Of a DNA stretch of 64,000 nt, positions 22,896-34,309 are shown piece by piece. The notes under the pieces are model-generated. The model was not told where the DNA came from and ran no database searches. It saw only the letters and a program-made list of their open reading frames with translations. Each line of letters starts with the position of its first letter. Within the stretch, counting starts at the first letter, position 1. The DNA lies in the NCBI GenBank assembly GCA_028829895.1, contig CM054182.1, forward strand, positions 18,217,001-18,281,000. The letters are read 5' to 3'. The translations under genes were made by a program, and so were the position numbers. The stretch comes from Sinotaia quadrata (Eukaryota; Mollusca; Gastropoda; Architaenioglossa; Viviparidae).

Positions 22896-23465
22896 GTGAG
22901 GGGTAGTCACGAGGATCTTTTATGGAGCAAGGTGAGGGGTAGTCACGAGGATCTTTTATGGAGCAAGGTGAGGGGTAGTCACGAGGATCTTTTATGGAGC
23001 AAGGTGAGGGGTAGAGGATCTTTTCGTGGAGCAAGGTGAGGGGTAGTCACGAGGATCTTTTATGGAGCAAGGTGAGGGGTAGAGGATCTTTTATGGAGCA
23101 AGGTGAGGGGTAGTCACGAGGATCTTTTCATGGAGCAGGTTGAGGCAGGACACAAGGACCTTTTCATGGAGCTGCGTGAGGTAGGACACAAGGACCTTTT
23201 CATGGAGCTGCGTGAGGTAGGACACAAGGACCTTTTCATGGAGCTGCGTGAGGTAGGACACAAGGACCTTTTTATGAAGCAGCGTGAGGTAGGACACAAG
23301 GACCTTTACATGGAGCAGGATAAATGGGGAGAAGCAATGACATTTTCATGGAGCTTTTTAAGGGGGGGGGGGGAGGACACAAGGAACTTTAAACAGAGCA
23401 GGGTGGTGGGGGAGACAGGAGTGCCTTTTAATGGAGCCGGGTGAGGGGAGGGGGCACAAGGATCT
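22866..23465 (+). repeat. Exon-edge minisatellite after exon C, 36-46-bp unit
   Basis: About 15 units repeat the exon end and donor: ACACAAGGATCTTTTCATGG then AGCAAG|GTGAGGGGTAG. Near units (22905-23130) keep GAGCAAGGTGAGGGG. Middle units (23145-23300) read GGACACAAGGACCTTTTCAT then GGAGCTGCGTGAGGTA. The exon sequence HKDLFME(L/Q) can be read in many units. Confidence 0.92.
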
Positions 23466-23649
23466 TTCCATAGCGAAGGATAAAGGGGACAATGTGGGTC
23501 TAGCCATTTTGCATTAAGGCAATAAGAAAACAGCGCAGATGAAAAGGAGAACTGAGTGATAGAGTCAAGTGTTTAAAATCCGTTTATCTTTATTTTTAAG
23601 CGAACTATCAAGTTTAATGAAAGTCTCTCTGTCTCTCTACGTATCTATC

Positions 23650-23672
23650 TATTCATCCGTCTGTTTATCTGT

Positions 23673-23712
<40 letters not shown>
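23650..23712. repeat. CT microsatellite
   Basis: (CT)n from about 23672 to 23707. Confidence 0.95.
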
Positions 23713-23966
23713 CATTTAATTATGTCTGTATTATCTATCTATTTATTTTTTCTGTCGTTTTTTCATTTTAATTGTAAAACACTGGCCGGTTTTAATGTAT
23801 TATTATTGTTGTTATTTAGTATAATTATTGTTGGTATGTACAATGTCGGACGACGCTATTTAATATTGCATTGATTTCTTTTCAAAGCTTTTAACTTGTT
23901 TAATCACGGGGAGAGTGAACGCCAACTTCCGCCACTTGCAATTTCAATATTGTAATAGTATCGCCA

Positions 23967-23969
<3 letters not shown>

Positions 23970-24013
<44 letters not shown>

Positions 24014-24015
24014 CC
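23970..24015. repeat. GT microsatellite
   Basis: (GT)n of about 21 repeats. Confidence 0.97.
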
Positions 24016-24639
24016 GTGTGTGCCGTCGAGTGTGGCAATGTAATAATTGTGCTGTCATTCTCCCACCAGACGCTCAGGTGTACACAGCACACTTGTGCAA
24101 TATTAATCGCCAAAGTAGCGACACGATTAAATAGCTATCTGAACGAGCATTCTCATCGCCTCTCTGTCATTCGGACTTATATCTCTTAGTGGAAAGTCTC
24201 CTGCTGACTCACCCCTGCTCTCTACTTTTCCCTCCCTCTGTCTCTCATTCTAGCTCTCTCTTTTTCCCTCTTACTTTTTTCCACCCATCCTGTCTCTCTC
24301 TCTCTTTTTCTCTCCTTGTAGACCTATGACTTATGTGGCAGATCTTAAAACTGACAGCACTCAGTAACCGTCTGGCATTTTTCTTTCTCCTGATCAAAAT
24401 CGAGGCTGAAATTATGCATGAATAACTTGTCTGCTCTTCTACTGATTTGTTATTACGACATGAGAAAATGCTTATATACCTCACACACACACACACACAC
24501 GCGCACGCGTAAGTACGCATATTACTCAAACTCGCATGCACACACATACACACACAAATGCACGCGTGCATACACAACCATACATATATATATATAAACA
24601 TTAAATCAAACATAGTAAACACACGTTAATAGTAAGCAA

Positions 24640-24852
24640 CATTTGTTACATTACTGAAAGAACATTTACAATTTGTTGCTTTCAGTTGCCCAGTACAGAC
24701 TATACGGGTACTAAGCATTACTAAAAGAACATTTACAATTTGCTGCTTTCAGTTGCCCAGTACAGACTATACGGGTACTAAGCATTACTAAAAGAACGCT
24801 TACAATTTGCTGCTTTCAGTTGCCCTTTGCGGACTATACGGGTACTATGAGT
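24640..24852 (+). repeat. Exon-edge repeat covering the acceptor of exon D, about 75-bp unit
   Basis: Two tandem copies precede the real site. Each has ACATTTACAATTTGCTGCTT, then TCAG|TTGCCC and GACTATACGGGTACTA. The exonic part TTGCCC...GACTATACGGGTACTA is shared with exon D. Copies keep the CAG acceptor and its T-rich tract. Confidence 0.88.
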
Positions 24853-24945
24853 TTCTGCTGTCCGACTGGCTTGATAAGATCCTTGAATGGCAAGATACCC
24901 AGAAGGGCTGTTACAAATCTCCTGAATGGCCTTTCAACAACGCAG
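24820..24945 (+). CDS. C16orf89: C16orf89 homologue, internal exon D
   Basis: 126-bp exon, acceptor TTGCTGCTTTCAG and donor AACGCAG|GTTTGT. It starts by completing a Val codon from exon C and ends in phase 1. It encodes ALCGLYGYYEFLLSDW followed by LDKILEWQDTQKGCYKS. The C-G-x-x-G-(Y/F) turn and the L-x-x-I-L-x-W-Q-x-x-(Q)-x-G-C-(F/Y) motif are the best conserved part of the family. The intron upstream contains two tandem copies of the acceptor plus about 30 bp of this exon (24640-24820), so upstream decoy 3' splice sites exist. Confidence 0.9.
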
Positions 24946-25399
24946 GTTTGTTTCTAAAAATTAATACCTCCGTTTTTCTCTTTGCTTAAAGATTTCGTCC
25001 GGCAAAAGTGTATGGGGTGGAATGGGTGGATGACAGAGTAGGATAATTACTGGTGATTGGACTGTGATATAACATGGATAACTTAGGTACCATCCTAAAA
25101 GATTAAAAGGTACTTGTAAGTGGTTTGGATTATTAGTGGTTCGTTTAATTGTTAATTAATATGGATAAGTTATGTCCTATTCTAAATAATTCAGTATTAT
25201 ATATAAGTAGTTTCGATAATAGTAGTGGGTCTAACTTTATGTTACCTGGGTAACCCATGTACTATCACAAATAATTAAATGTTATGTGTAAATGGTTGAG
25301 TGCTGATTTTAATTTGTTAAAACTCTCCTAATAATCCCTTAATAGTAATTATCCATCTCCAGCAGGGGAGATAACCTTGCGATATGAAACGACAGACGT

Positions 25400-25615
25400 A
25401 ATATGTTCGTTTTCACACACAACAATGCAACAGCAAGATCAACAAACATTTTCACACACAACAATGCAACAGGAAAATCAACAAACATTTTCACACACAA
25501 CAATGCAACAGCAAGATCAACAAACATTTTCACACACAACAATGCAACAGCAAGATCAACAAACATTTTCACATACAACAATGCAACAGGAAAATCAACA
25601 AACATTTTCACAGCA
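25400..25615. repeat. Minisatellite, 39-bp unit
   Basis: Five copies of TTTTCACACACAACAATGCA plus ACAGCAAGATCAACAAACA; open in several frames because 39 is divisible by three. Confidence 0.95.
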
Positions 25616-25729
25616 ATACGATTTATACATTATTATTTTACACTCTTTCTGTTCAGTTTTAAGCATTAATCAGTTCATTTTTAACAGACTTTTGCACGTC
25701 ATATCTTAGTGTCACCTCATCACGCTTGT

Positions 25730-25985
25730 CATCAGGTTGTATACATAGTGTGTTGCCACTTTGTATACCTAGGCATTGTCTTCAGTTTGTATACATAATG
25801 TGTTATCACTTTGCATACATAGGCATTGTCTTCAGTTTGTATAAATATTGTATCTTAAAAATTACATCATGCTTGTCTTCAGTTTGCATACATAGCGTAT
25901 TGTCATCAGTTTGTATACATAGCGTATTGTCATCAGTTTGTATACATAGCGTATTGTCATCAGTTTGCATACGTAGTGTCTCTAC
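25730..25985. repeat. Minisatellite, about 27-bp core with longer units
   Basis: TCATCAGTTTGTATACATAG plus CGTATTG, repeated about seven times. Confidence 0.88.
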
Positions 25986-26404
25986 AAAAATTGCAGTAAG
26001 TGAAGAATGGAATAGACAAGAACCTTCCTTATATAAGTCCTCTGTTAGATTATACAGGTTACAGCACGGGCATTACGAAATAGCTGGGCAAGTTTCTTAT
26101 AAAACCTGCGTTAGGTTGTGTTTGTAGATTTCTTTTCCACACGGACTAAAGTGGAATCTGAATTATGCGACATTCATACGAAAAAGTCGGAAAAAACAAT
26201 TGTGTGAACTAACCGCTTGTCATTCAGCATCTGGGTCCGAAAACACCAGACACATCTCCTTAGCTAAGACCCACTTCTTCCTCCCTGACTAAACTCTTCC
26301 TTGTCTAAACTCCTCCCTGTCGCTATTGCAGATGCCACTTTAGACTTCTTGTGCCCGTGGTTGTGGGCTTGCCACTTTAAAAAAGTTGTGTTTTTTTATT
26401 TCAG

Positions 26405-26562
26405 AGTCTGAGGCAAGCACACGACGTGTGAAGAGAGAAGAGCTTCGATTGGCTGACGACTGTTTGTGTCACTTAACAACTGTGGCTGCTGCAGCTCTCG
26501 TGCAGTACTTTCGCTACTTGGTGGAATTGTACACGGACTTAGTCGCTAGTCAGGCCCAGTAG
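26405..26562 (+). CDS. C16orf89: C16orf89 homologue, terminal exon with stop
   Basis: 158 bp from acceptor TTTTTATTTCAG to the stop TAG at 26560-26562. It reads ESEASTRRVKREELRLADD, then CLCHLTTVAAAALVQYF, RYLVELYTDLVASQAQ and stop. This matches the C-terminal R-R-V-K-R...D-(G/D)-C-x-x-H-x-(T)-x-x-A-x-A-A-L block of the vertebrate protein. R-V-K-R also fits a furin-type R-x-K-R site; whether it is cut is unknown. The predicted 3' UTR is short (AATAAA about 125 bp on). No exon-edge repeat is present here, unlike the four exons upstream. Confidence 0.88.
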
Positions 26563-26686
26563 CTGAGATCTGATACAGTTTAGATTTGTACTATGGTCAT
26601 CATTAAACCCAACCTACACGCGCCAAGCTCTAACACGATTCATATCAAGAAGAAAGTAGATTAGAGATGAGATTACACTAATGTTT

Positions 26687-26692
26687 AATAAA
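26687..26692 (+). promoter_or_regulatory. Polyadenylation signal AATAAA of the C16orf89 homologue
   Basis: This is the first canonical AATAAA downstream of the stop, 125 bp after TAG. Further AATAAA hexamers occur once per unit in the 60-bp array at 27430-28060. Confidence 0.6.
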
Positions 26693-26724
26693 GCAGGCGT
26701 CGTCATATCTTAAAGTATTAATTG

Positions 26725-27400
26725 TAGATACTACATACCAATAACTACAGACTACATGTTACAGTCTACATACCAATAACTACAGACTACATGTTACACT
26801 CTACATACCGTATACCATACACTACACGTTGCACACTACATACTAAACAGTATACATACTACATGCTGCGCAGTACATAGTATATACTACACTCTACACA
26901 CCACACTTCGCATTGCAAAATACACACTACATACCATACATTACGAACTACTTGCTTGCTACATATTATATACTACATGTTGCACTATATATTATATAAT
27001 GCATACTTCACAAAACACTACATACTAAACACTACATACAACACATCTACATACTACAGCTGTACCCTACACACTACCATCTACACAGTACTATTACACA
27101 CTACACACTACATACCACACGCTACGTACTATATACCACATTCTACACACTTTTCACGCTACACTGTATACTATACAAGACATGCTACACTATATTATAC
27201 AGGACATGCTACACTGCATACTATACAAGACATGCTACACTGTAAATTATACAAGACATGCTACAATGTATACTATACAAGACATGTTACACTGTATACT
27301 ATACAAGTTATGCTACACTGTATACTATACAAGACATGTTACACTGTATACTATACAAGACATGCTACACTGTAAATTATACAAGACATGCTACAAATTT
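26725..27400. repeat. TACTACA-rich minisatellite leading into a 26-bp array
   Basis: A loose CTACATAC repeat (26725-27140) passes into a clean 26-bp array, ACATGCTACACTGTATACTA plus TACAAG (27165-27400). Confidence 0.9.
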
Positions 27401-27427
27401 TAAAAGCAGACATAAATTGCCTTTTGT

Positions 27428-28062
27428 ACACAAGATCAGAAAACTGTAGATAGAACTAAGGTACGCCCCAATAAAACAGGGAGATAGATACTAAATCACA
27501 CAACTGTAGATAGAGCTAAGGTACGCCCCAATAAAACAGAGAGATAGATACTAAATCACACAACTGTAGATAGAGCTAAGGTACGCCCCAATAAAACAGA
27601 GAGATAGATACTAAAATCACACAACTGTAGATAGAGCTAAGGTAGGCCCCAATAAAACAGGGAGATAGATACTAAATCACACAACTGTAGATAGAGCTAA
27701 GGTACGCCCCAATAAAACAGAGAGATAGATACTAAAATCACACAACTGTAGATAGAGCTAAGGTAGGCCCCAATAAAACAGGGAGATAGATACTAAACCA
27801 CACAACTGTAGATAGAGCTAAGGTAGGCCCCAATAAAACAGGGAGATGGATACTAAACCACACAACTGTAGATAGAGCTAAGGTAGGCCCCAATAAAACA
27901 GGGAGATGGATACTAAACCACACAACTGTAGATAGAGCTAAGGTAGGCCCCAATAAAACAGGGAGATGGATACTAAACCACACAACTGTAGATAGAGCTA
28001 AGGTAGGCCCCAATAAAACAGGGAGATGGATACTAAAGCACACAACTGTAGATAATAAAAGC
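27428..28062. repeat. Minisatellite, 60-bp unit with AATAAA
   Basis: About ten copies of CACAACTGTAGATAGAGCTA, AGGTA(C/G)GCCCCAATAAAACA and GGGAGATAGATACTAAA. Neighbouring units are almost identical, indicating recent homogenisation. Confidence 0.96.
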
Positions 28063-28239
28063 AATACAAAGTCACTGTAAAATAAAAACTCCACAACACC
28101 GTGCACACCCTAGATCAGTTGAGTGCTGAAAATAGAATAAACATACAGACTCCAAAATGAAGATATTCCTCAGCCAAATGATAAAGCAAGTGACACATTC
28201 ATCATAGAGACACCAATAAATTCTCGGTCAACGGAATTT

Positions 28240-28480
28240 GAACGCATGTATCCCTTCATTGTAATAGATATCCCATCCTACACAGATAGCTTACCCTCTA
28301 GAGTCTAGACTATGCTATAATGTTAATACATCATTGTAAAAGATATTCCATTCAATACAGATAGCTTACCCTCTAGAATCTTGACTATGCTTTAATGTTA
28401 ATACAGCATTGTAAAAGATTTCCCTTTCAACACAGATAACTTACCCTATAGAGTCTAGACTATGTTATAATGTTAATAGA
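28240..28480. repeat. Triplicate of about 90 bp
   Basis: CATTGTAAAAGATATTCC, then ACAGATAGCTTACCCTCTAG and GACTATGCTATAATGTTAAT, three copies. Confidence 0.88.
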
Positions 28481-29000
28481 GAAACGTGACAAACTTTGCC
28501 TACTCTATGTTGTACACAGGTGTAAGAAATTTGATACGAGATACAAGCATTTTCAAAAGAATTTATTCTGATTTGAATGAGAGAGCACATGCCTCATTTT
28601 TCGCCAGCAGTGAATACAAGAGACACTTTTATTATTATCATTTTGCCATGTACACTTTAAAGGGGGTAGTCATTGAATATAATTATAGCTAAATTCAGGA
28701 ATAGTTTATAAAATAGTAAACTTAACTTTTTCCGTGCTTTATAGGGGGAATGTAAATCTTTGTAATCTTTTCTCTATCATTTATTATTAATTGTAAAGCG
28801 AGTGGTGTCATTCCAGCCATCATGGTGTGTGGCAAAAGCAAGATGACTGCTAACTGGGGCGTGTTTACAGGAGTGACGTGAAGCCAATGTCTTTTGTTTT
28901 TCTTTACCATTCCTTTATTGCACATTCGTCCATGTTTCCTCAATGATTTATCAACTTATTCCTTTGAGAACAGTCTACGTGAGTGTTTAGATTCATCACT
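28480..29000. other. Unique intergenic sequence
   Basis: No gene recognised; a 68-codon + frame and a 73-codon - frame have no recognisable homology. Confidence 0.4.
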
Positions 29001-29390
29001 AGTGACAAGACTTCTTAAATGTTTAGTTCACTCTTAATAACTAGTCTAGTCTAGTAAAATATTAGTCCACTCATAGTGACTAGTCTCGTGTACTTAGTTA
29101 ACCCCCACGTAAGTAATTAACCTAGATAATTAGCTAAGTTCCTAATGAGTAGTCAGCATAGATATTTAACTTACTCTTAGTGACTAGTCAACATAGATAC
29201 TTAGCTTACTCCTTAGTGAATATTCTACCAAGAGACATAGTCCACTCCTAATGACTAGTCTAGAGAGGTACTTAGCTTACTTCTAGTGACTAGTGATTTG
29301 ATACTTATTTCTTAACTGACATGTCTACCTAGATACTTAACTTACTCCTACTGACTAGCCTACTTGAGCACTTAGATATATCTAACACTA
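29000..29390. repeat. Degenerate GTGACTAGTC repeat
   Basis: AGTGACTAGTCTA plus TAGATACTTAGCTTACTC, about nine drifting copies. Confidence 0.8.
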
Positions 29391-29911
29391 TTTAGCCCAG
29401 TACCAGCTTGTTAACATGTTCTGCGAACCGGAATGTTGAGGAAAAAATAGAGAAATGGATGGAGAAAGTTTTGTCTCAGTGTTCTAGTGTTTCGTTTTCT
29501 TTGTTATTTTTAACGCTGAGAATACTGCATTTTTATTTTATTTCTTCACAATGCTCTAGTGCCTTAAACATATACACACACACATACACACAAATAATAT
29601 ATATGCACCACCATTCTGTCGTCTACAATCGTTTGCACCTTTTGTCAGTGTCTGCTTGCTACCCTGTCATTGCCCTCTGTGTCACGATGCCAAGCACGTC
29701 CAACTACAAAATTACAAACTGTCATGGATGAAAATTCTCAGCAGAAATGCAATTGACATTTAGATTTCAGTAGAACCATATTAAACCATGAACCGATCTT
29801 TAAAAATATCATAATCTGATAACTGATTGCTTTCAAAAGCAGCCATTTTTGCAGATGAATTGCAGTATGCAAAGACACACTTTGCTTACTGACTCTTGTA
29901 GTGTCTGAATT

Positions 29912-30032
29912 CAGTTTGAGAAGCTCTGGCTGATTTGACGTCACAAGTCAAGTTAGGTAAGAAATTGGATAACGTTTGAGAAGCTCTGGCTGATTTGACG
30001 TCCACAAGTCAAGTTAGGTAAGAAATTGGGTA
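29912..30032. repeat. 60-bp tandem duplication
   Basis: GTTTGAGAAGCTCTGGCTGA plus TTTGACGTC(C)ACAAGTCAAG, two nearly identical copies. Confidence 0.92.
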
Positions 30033-30479
30033 ATGTTATTGGAGGATACAACATCTAAGATCGGGGAATTGATATAAAATCACAAACAGTTGTTGGAGCA
30101 TTTTTTCGATATTGTTTATTAATTCATGTCAATAATAACCTAACTACACCAAAGAGCCATAATGGAGCTACAGTTTGCCTAGGTTTCCGATAATCTTAAA
30201 AATCTCTTTAAAATATTTTATAGTTGAAAGATGTCCTATTTTCTTAATCATCATAATGCAAACTACTTTAGACTAAAGACTTATAAAAATAAAGATATCT
30301 TTTCTTGAGTTTGTTGTTGTCCTTTTTAATTTTAATTTATGTTTGAATTTCTAGCATTGGTAGCTCACGAGACTGAAATAATGCACGCATTCATAACACC
30401 GAATTCAAGTGAATCTGTTGGCCCTTGACCTAAATATGAATGTAAAGACCAGACAAACAAATTCCCTATTGATGTTTAA

Positions 30480-30635
30480 CAACAATCGATAAAGTAAACA
30501 GCCTAATGAGGAATGTAAATGTTAAGAGCAAACAATCAAACAACCTAATGAGGAATGTAAATGTTAAAAGCAAACAAATAACCTAATGAGGAATGTAACA
30601 GTTAAGAGCAAGCAAGCAAACAAACAAACAATCTA
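30480..30635. repeat. Triplicate CCTAATGAGGAATGTAA
   Basis: About 50-bp unit, three to four copies. Confidence 0.85.
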
Positions 30636-30639
30636 ATGA

Positions 30640-32745
30640 GTAATGACATTCTTACATATAGTAAAAGGGTGTAATGACATACTTCCATATATTGGAAAGG
30701 GTATAATGACATTCTTACATATAGTAAATGGGTGTAATGACATTCTTGCATATAGTAAATGGGTGTAATGACATTCTTACATATAGTAAAAGGGTGTAAT
30801 GACATTCTCACATATGATGAAAGGGATGGAATGACATTCTTATTGTGACGCTATTGCCACTTAGTTAATGGATATTATTATTATTAATTAATTAACCATC
30901 CAAAAATAATTACAAGTGATGTAAATCTTAATTTATTTTATTAACCATCCTCCAGCAGACACGACTTGTCTTGACGGATATACGGGCTGTAAATGTTTTC
31001 TCTCTTCCACAATGATGAACAACATTTACGATCGCACAATATTTCTGTGGGTGGAAAACGTCTTACTAAAGGAACAAATCAAATCCGTCTAAATTTTGTG
31101 AGCCCCAATCCACCCACTTTCTTCTCCAACATAAAGTTATGAATATGCTTAAGAAGGTCAATAAATTAACAAATCAAATATACATATGACAAATACAATG
31201 ACATAAATTACTTGACATCGATATTTCCATGAACCCATGATCAGATAATTTTATATTTACACTGTCCTTATCCAAAAAATACAATTCATCAATATGTCAA
31301 TACAAATTACAGGATAGTTTTATCAGAGAACAGAAATGGAGTTATTAGAGATAAGTGATAATAGTTTTACATCTTGTTGAACTGCTGTCTCAATAGTCCT
31401 TCTGCATGCTTTTTGCAACATCAACTCCATGTACCTCACTCGCAGGTCAACAAGGAATGTTGCACTACTTAGAGTTAACCTAGGTGCTTCTTTTCGCCAT
31501 GTCAACTCCTTCAAATAGGACAATAAATGTAGCAATGTCCAACAACTTTTCTACACTAGAAATTGTTCAGGTAGTCAACATATCTTGCCTCCACACATCA
31601 GTAGAGTGTAGTGTGTTCTTACACTTACCACGGTTGGTTGTAGTAGTTTAGAAACAGTAAACCAGGAGGTTCAAATCAAACATTGAAAAGAAAACAGGAA
31701 AGGCTACTCGTCTCTACAAAATACATTTAGAGAATAAATGCTAAGCTTCCAATTTATCACTTTATAACTGCATTCTTTCTTACATTCCAGTCTCAACTTA
31801 CAGTTTCCTATAATGGTATTCATTAGCCTGATACACGCATATGGCATAATAAATACAGCATATTGAAACAATGTCAAGTGATTAGTACACAATATATGAG
31901 CAGTTTAGTTCAAACATTTGTAGAAATAATAGTCTACTCACATAATACATCCTATTAAAACACACGTGTAACATATCAATAACTAAAGTTCATGAAATAT
32001 TACTAAGTCCATTTTCTTTCAATGTCAGCTAATGGCCGCCTTTCAAGACTAGACTTCTTCTTGCCACTCCAAATTCAAAATGATTAGACAGTAGATTTTT
32101 CTACGGCAAGTAAACTTTTAGAACTCGGCCCACTGGCTGGTCTCATTCTCGTAAATCATAACCATTGGATAATAAAACTACTCACAGGTTTGCATTACAT
32201 CACAATTTCTAGAATATTCTCGATTCAGGTTGTTTACTTCGAACTGTGACACTTTAATAAATATCTTCATAAGGAGTGACAAAGATCGGGTTACTCTGAC
32301 AATTAAACAATTTATATAACAATTAAATTTAAAATAGGAAGAGGCAAATTTACTCCGCCACATATACGGTGAAAAGAGGGCAATGACATTCTTATATACG
32401 ATGAAAAGAGGGCAATGACATTCTTATATATGGTGAAAAGAGGGCAATGGCATTCTTACATATAGTGAAAAGAGGGCAATGTCATTCTTACATATGGTGA
32501 AAAGAGGGCAATGACATTCTTACATATGGTGAAAAGAGGGCAATGACATTCTTACATATGGTGAAAAGAGGGCAATGACATTCTTATACATGGTGAAAAC
32601 AGGGGGATGACATTCTTACATATGGTGAAAAGAGGGGAATGACATTCTTACATATGGTGAAAAGGGGGAATGATATTTTTACATATGGTGAAAAGGGGGA
32701 ATGATATTCTTACATAGGGTGAAAAGGGTGCATGGAGCATAAACA
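30640..32745. repeat. Minisatellite (about 35-38 bp) split by a transposable element
   Basis: The same unit, ATGACATTCTTACATATAGT plus GAAAAGGG, lies at 30640-30841 and 32367-32740. The 1.5-kb element sits between the two halves. Confidence 0.92.
30842..32366 (-). mobile_element. About 1.5-kb non-coding element, full-length copy 3
   Basis: On the + strand it runs from TGTGACGCTATTGCCAC to AATTTACTCCGCCACA. It is flanked by TAT on both sides and lies within minisatellite units, which fixes its ends. Its minus-strand start TGTGGCGGAGTAAATTTG matches copies at 48445 and 18350. No coding capacity seen; the superfamily was not recognised. Confidence 0.8.
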
Positions 32746-32749
32746 GTTG

Positions 32750-33130
32750 AGAACCACTGCACTAGTTCTTTATGTCTGCCTTACACAATAAACCAAGGCT
32801 ACAGGCAGGAAACTAGTCCTGTATGTCTACTGTACTCATTTTGCCAAGGCTACAAGCAATCCATTAGTCCTTTATGTCAGCTTTATTTTTATAGCCGATG
32901 TTAAAAGTAGTGTCTATTATGTCTACTTTACTCATTTAGCGAAAGTTACAAGCAGTCCACTAATTTTTATGTCTATTCACTTAGCCAAGGCTACAAGGAG
33001 TCCATTAGTCCTTTATGTCTACTTTGATCATTTAGCCAAGACTCCAAGCGATCCCTAGTCCTTTATGTGCACTCATTCAGCCAAGACTCATTGTCCACTC
33101 TACTCCTTCAGAAAAGTCCCAGCAGTCCAC
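32750..33130. repeat. Degenerate minisatellite, about 60-bp unit
   Basis: AGTCCTTTATGTCTACTTTA plus CTCATTTAGCCAAGGCTACA, about six copies. Confidence 0.85.
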
Positions 33131-33600
33131 TCTTCTTCCTTTCAACAACACTCATCCGACTTCCACCCCCCCTCCCCTAACCAATTATTATTAATGAGAA
33201 GCTCGGGTCGGATTATATTGAACGCAATTTAATCTTCTCATCTCTGCTCAACATTTAGACTGCGTGTCATGTCATTATATTTTTATGAGTGCTGTCCCTA
33301 AAGCGAAAAATGTTTCAATTGAATTTCCCATTCCACAACTTCTTTGCAACACAGGAAATGAGGTTTTAAATTAGTAATATAATATATATTTTGAAAGAAA
33401 ATAAAAAAATTTAAAAAATTGATAATTACACGACCATCGTCATGGCTATATTGCGACACTTTTGATCAGAATAAAAGAAATTTTCTCAGGGTTTAAAAAA
33501 AAGAAGAAAAAATCACACCATATTTACTACGAAATATTCCATTTATTTTTAATTTATAAAAAGTTGTATTCTCTTTTTTTTTGTGATGTGAAGTAAGAAT
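33130..33600. other. Unique intergenic sequence
   Basis: Nothing recognised apart from A-rich tracts. Confidence 0.4.
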
Positions 33601-33689
33601 CGTTGAAGTCCTGGCATGAGAGAATGCTTTTATTCGCCATAAGATACCAAGAAAAAAGTTCTCACCATTATACTTCCAAACAAAAGTTT

Positions 33690-33995
33690 CACAATAAGAT
33701 GTCAAGATTGAAATGTTCACATTGGATACCAATACAAAAGTACTCACAGCATGACGTGAGACACAAAAGTATTCACCATTAGATAACACAAAAGTGCTCA
33801 CAGCATGACGTGAGACACAAAAGTGTTCACCATTAGATAACACAAAAGTATTCACCATTAGGTAATACAAAAGTGCTCACTATAACATAACAAGACAAAA
33901 GTGTTCACCATAAGACAAGATGAAAGTGCCCATTTTTAGATATCAAGCCGTTCACCACAAGATAACTAGACAAAAATGTTCACCATGATAACTAG
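33690..33995. repeat. Minisatellite CACAAAAGT(G/A)TTCACCAT
   Basis: Variable 27-45-bp units, about ten copies. Confidence 0.85.
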
Positions 33996-34309
33996 ACTAA
34001 AATAAATTTATGTATTGTTTAGCACTGATCAACTTGATCCCGCCTTCCCACGTAATATTTGTTTTTTACCTCTTCCCTCGGTTACTGAATTTTGCATCAA
34101 AAGTAACCCAGAAGAGAAAAACAGAAAGAAATGTTGCATTACCAGGCTGCATCCTCAAACCCATTAACGGTCCTTAAATTGTCCTTTTTAAAACACAAAT
34201 GAAGTATTTAACGCATTATTCTTTCTGTAATAGTGGAGGACCCATAACCTGCCTAGTAGTATGTAGGCTGATGCAGAAAGCACATCTTTACCTTTAAAAC
34301 TAGGCAATA

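Larger units (their letters stand above)
12641..26562 (+). other. C16orf89: C16orf89/UPF0764-family secreted protein gene, C-terminal five exons
   Basis: Gene-level entry. Five exons (12641-12791, 18640-18754, 22736-22895, 24820-24945, 26405-26562) have GT-AG borders and splice phases that agree at every junction (2, 0, 1, 1), giving 235 residues and a stop. Landmarks follow the vertebrate family in order: a DDCLTELFGTG block, a paired-Cys block ending GYSQYSLTHEIFY, an FCANIL...HKDLFMEQ block, LDKILEWQDTQKGCY, and a C-terminal RRVKREE...ADDCLCH block. In vertebrates this is a secreted glycoprotein of unknown biochemical function, prominent in thyroid. The N-terminal part (signal peptide and a helical region of about 100 residues in the family) was not found; the first exon here needs an upstream exon ending in phase 1. 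Assignment rests on remembered family landmarks, not on a search. Confidence 0.85.

Noticed and set aside
23103..23444. 113-codon ORF of HKDLFMELREVG repeats
   Set aside because: These are intronic copies of the exon C edge; the true exon ends at 22895 with a phase that matches exon D.
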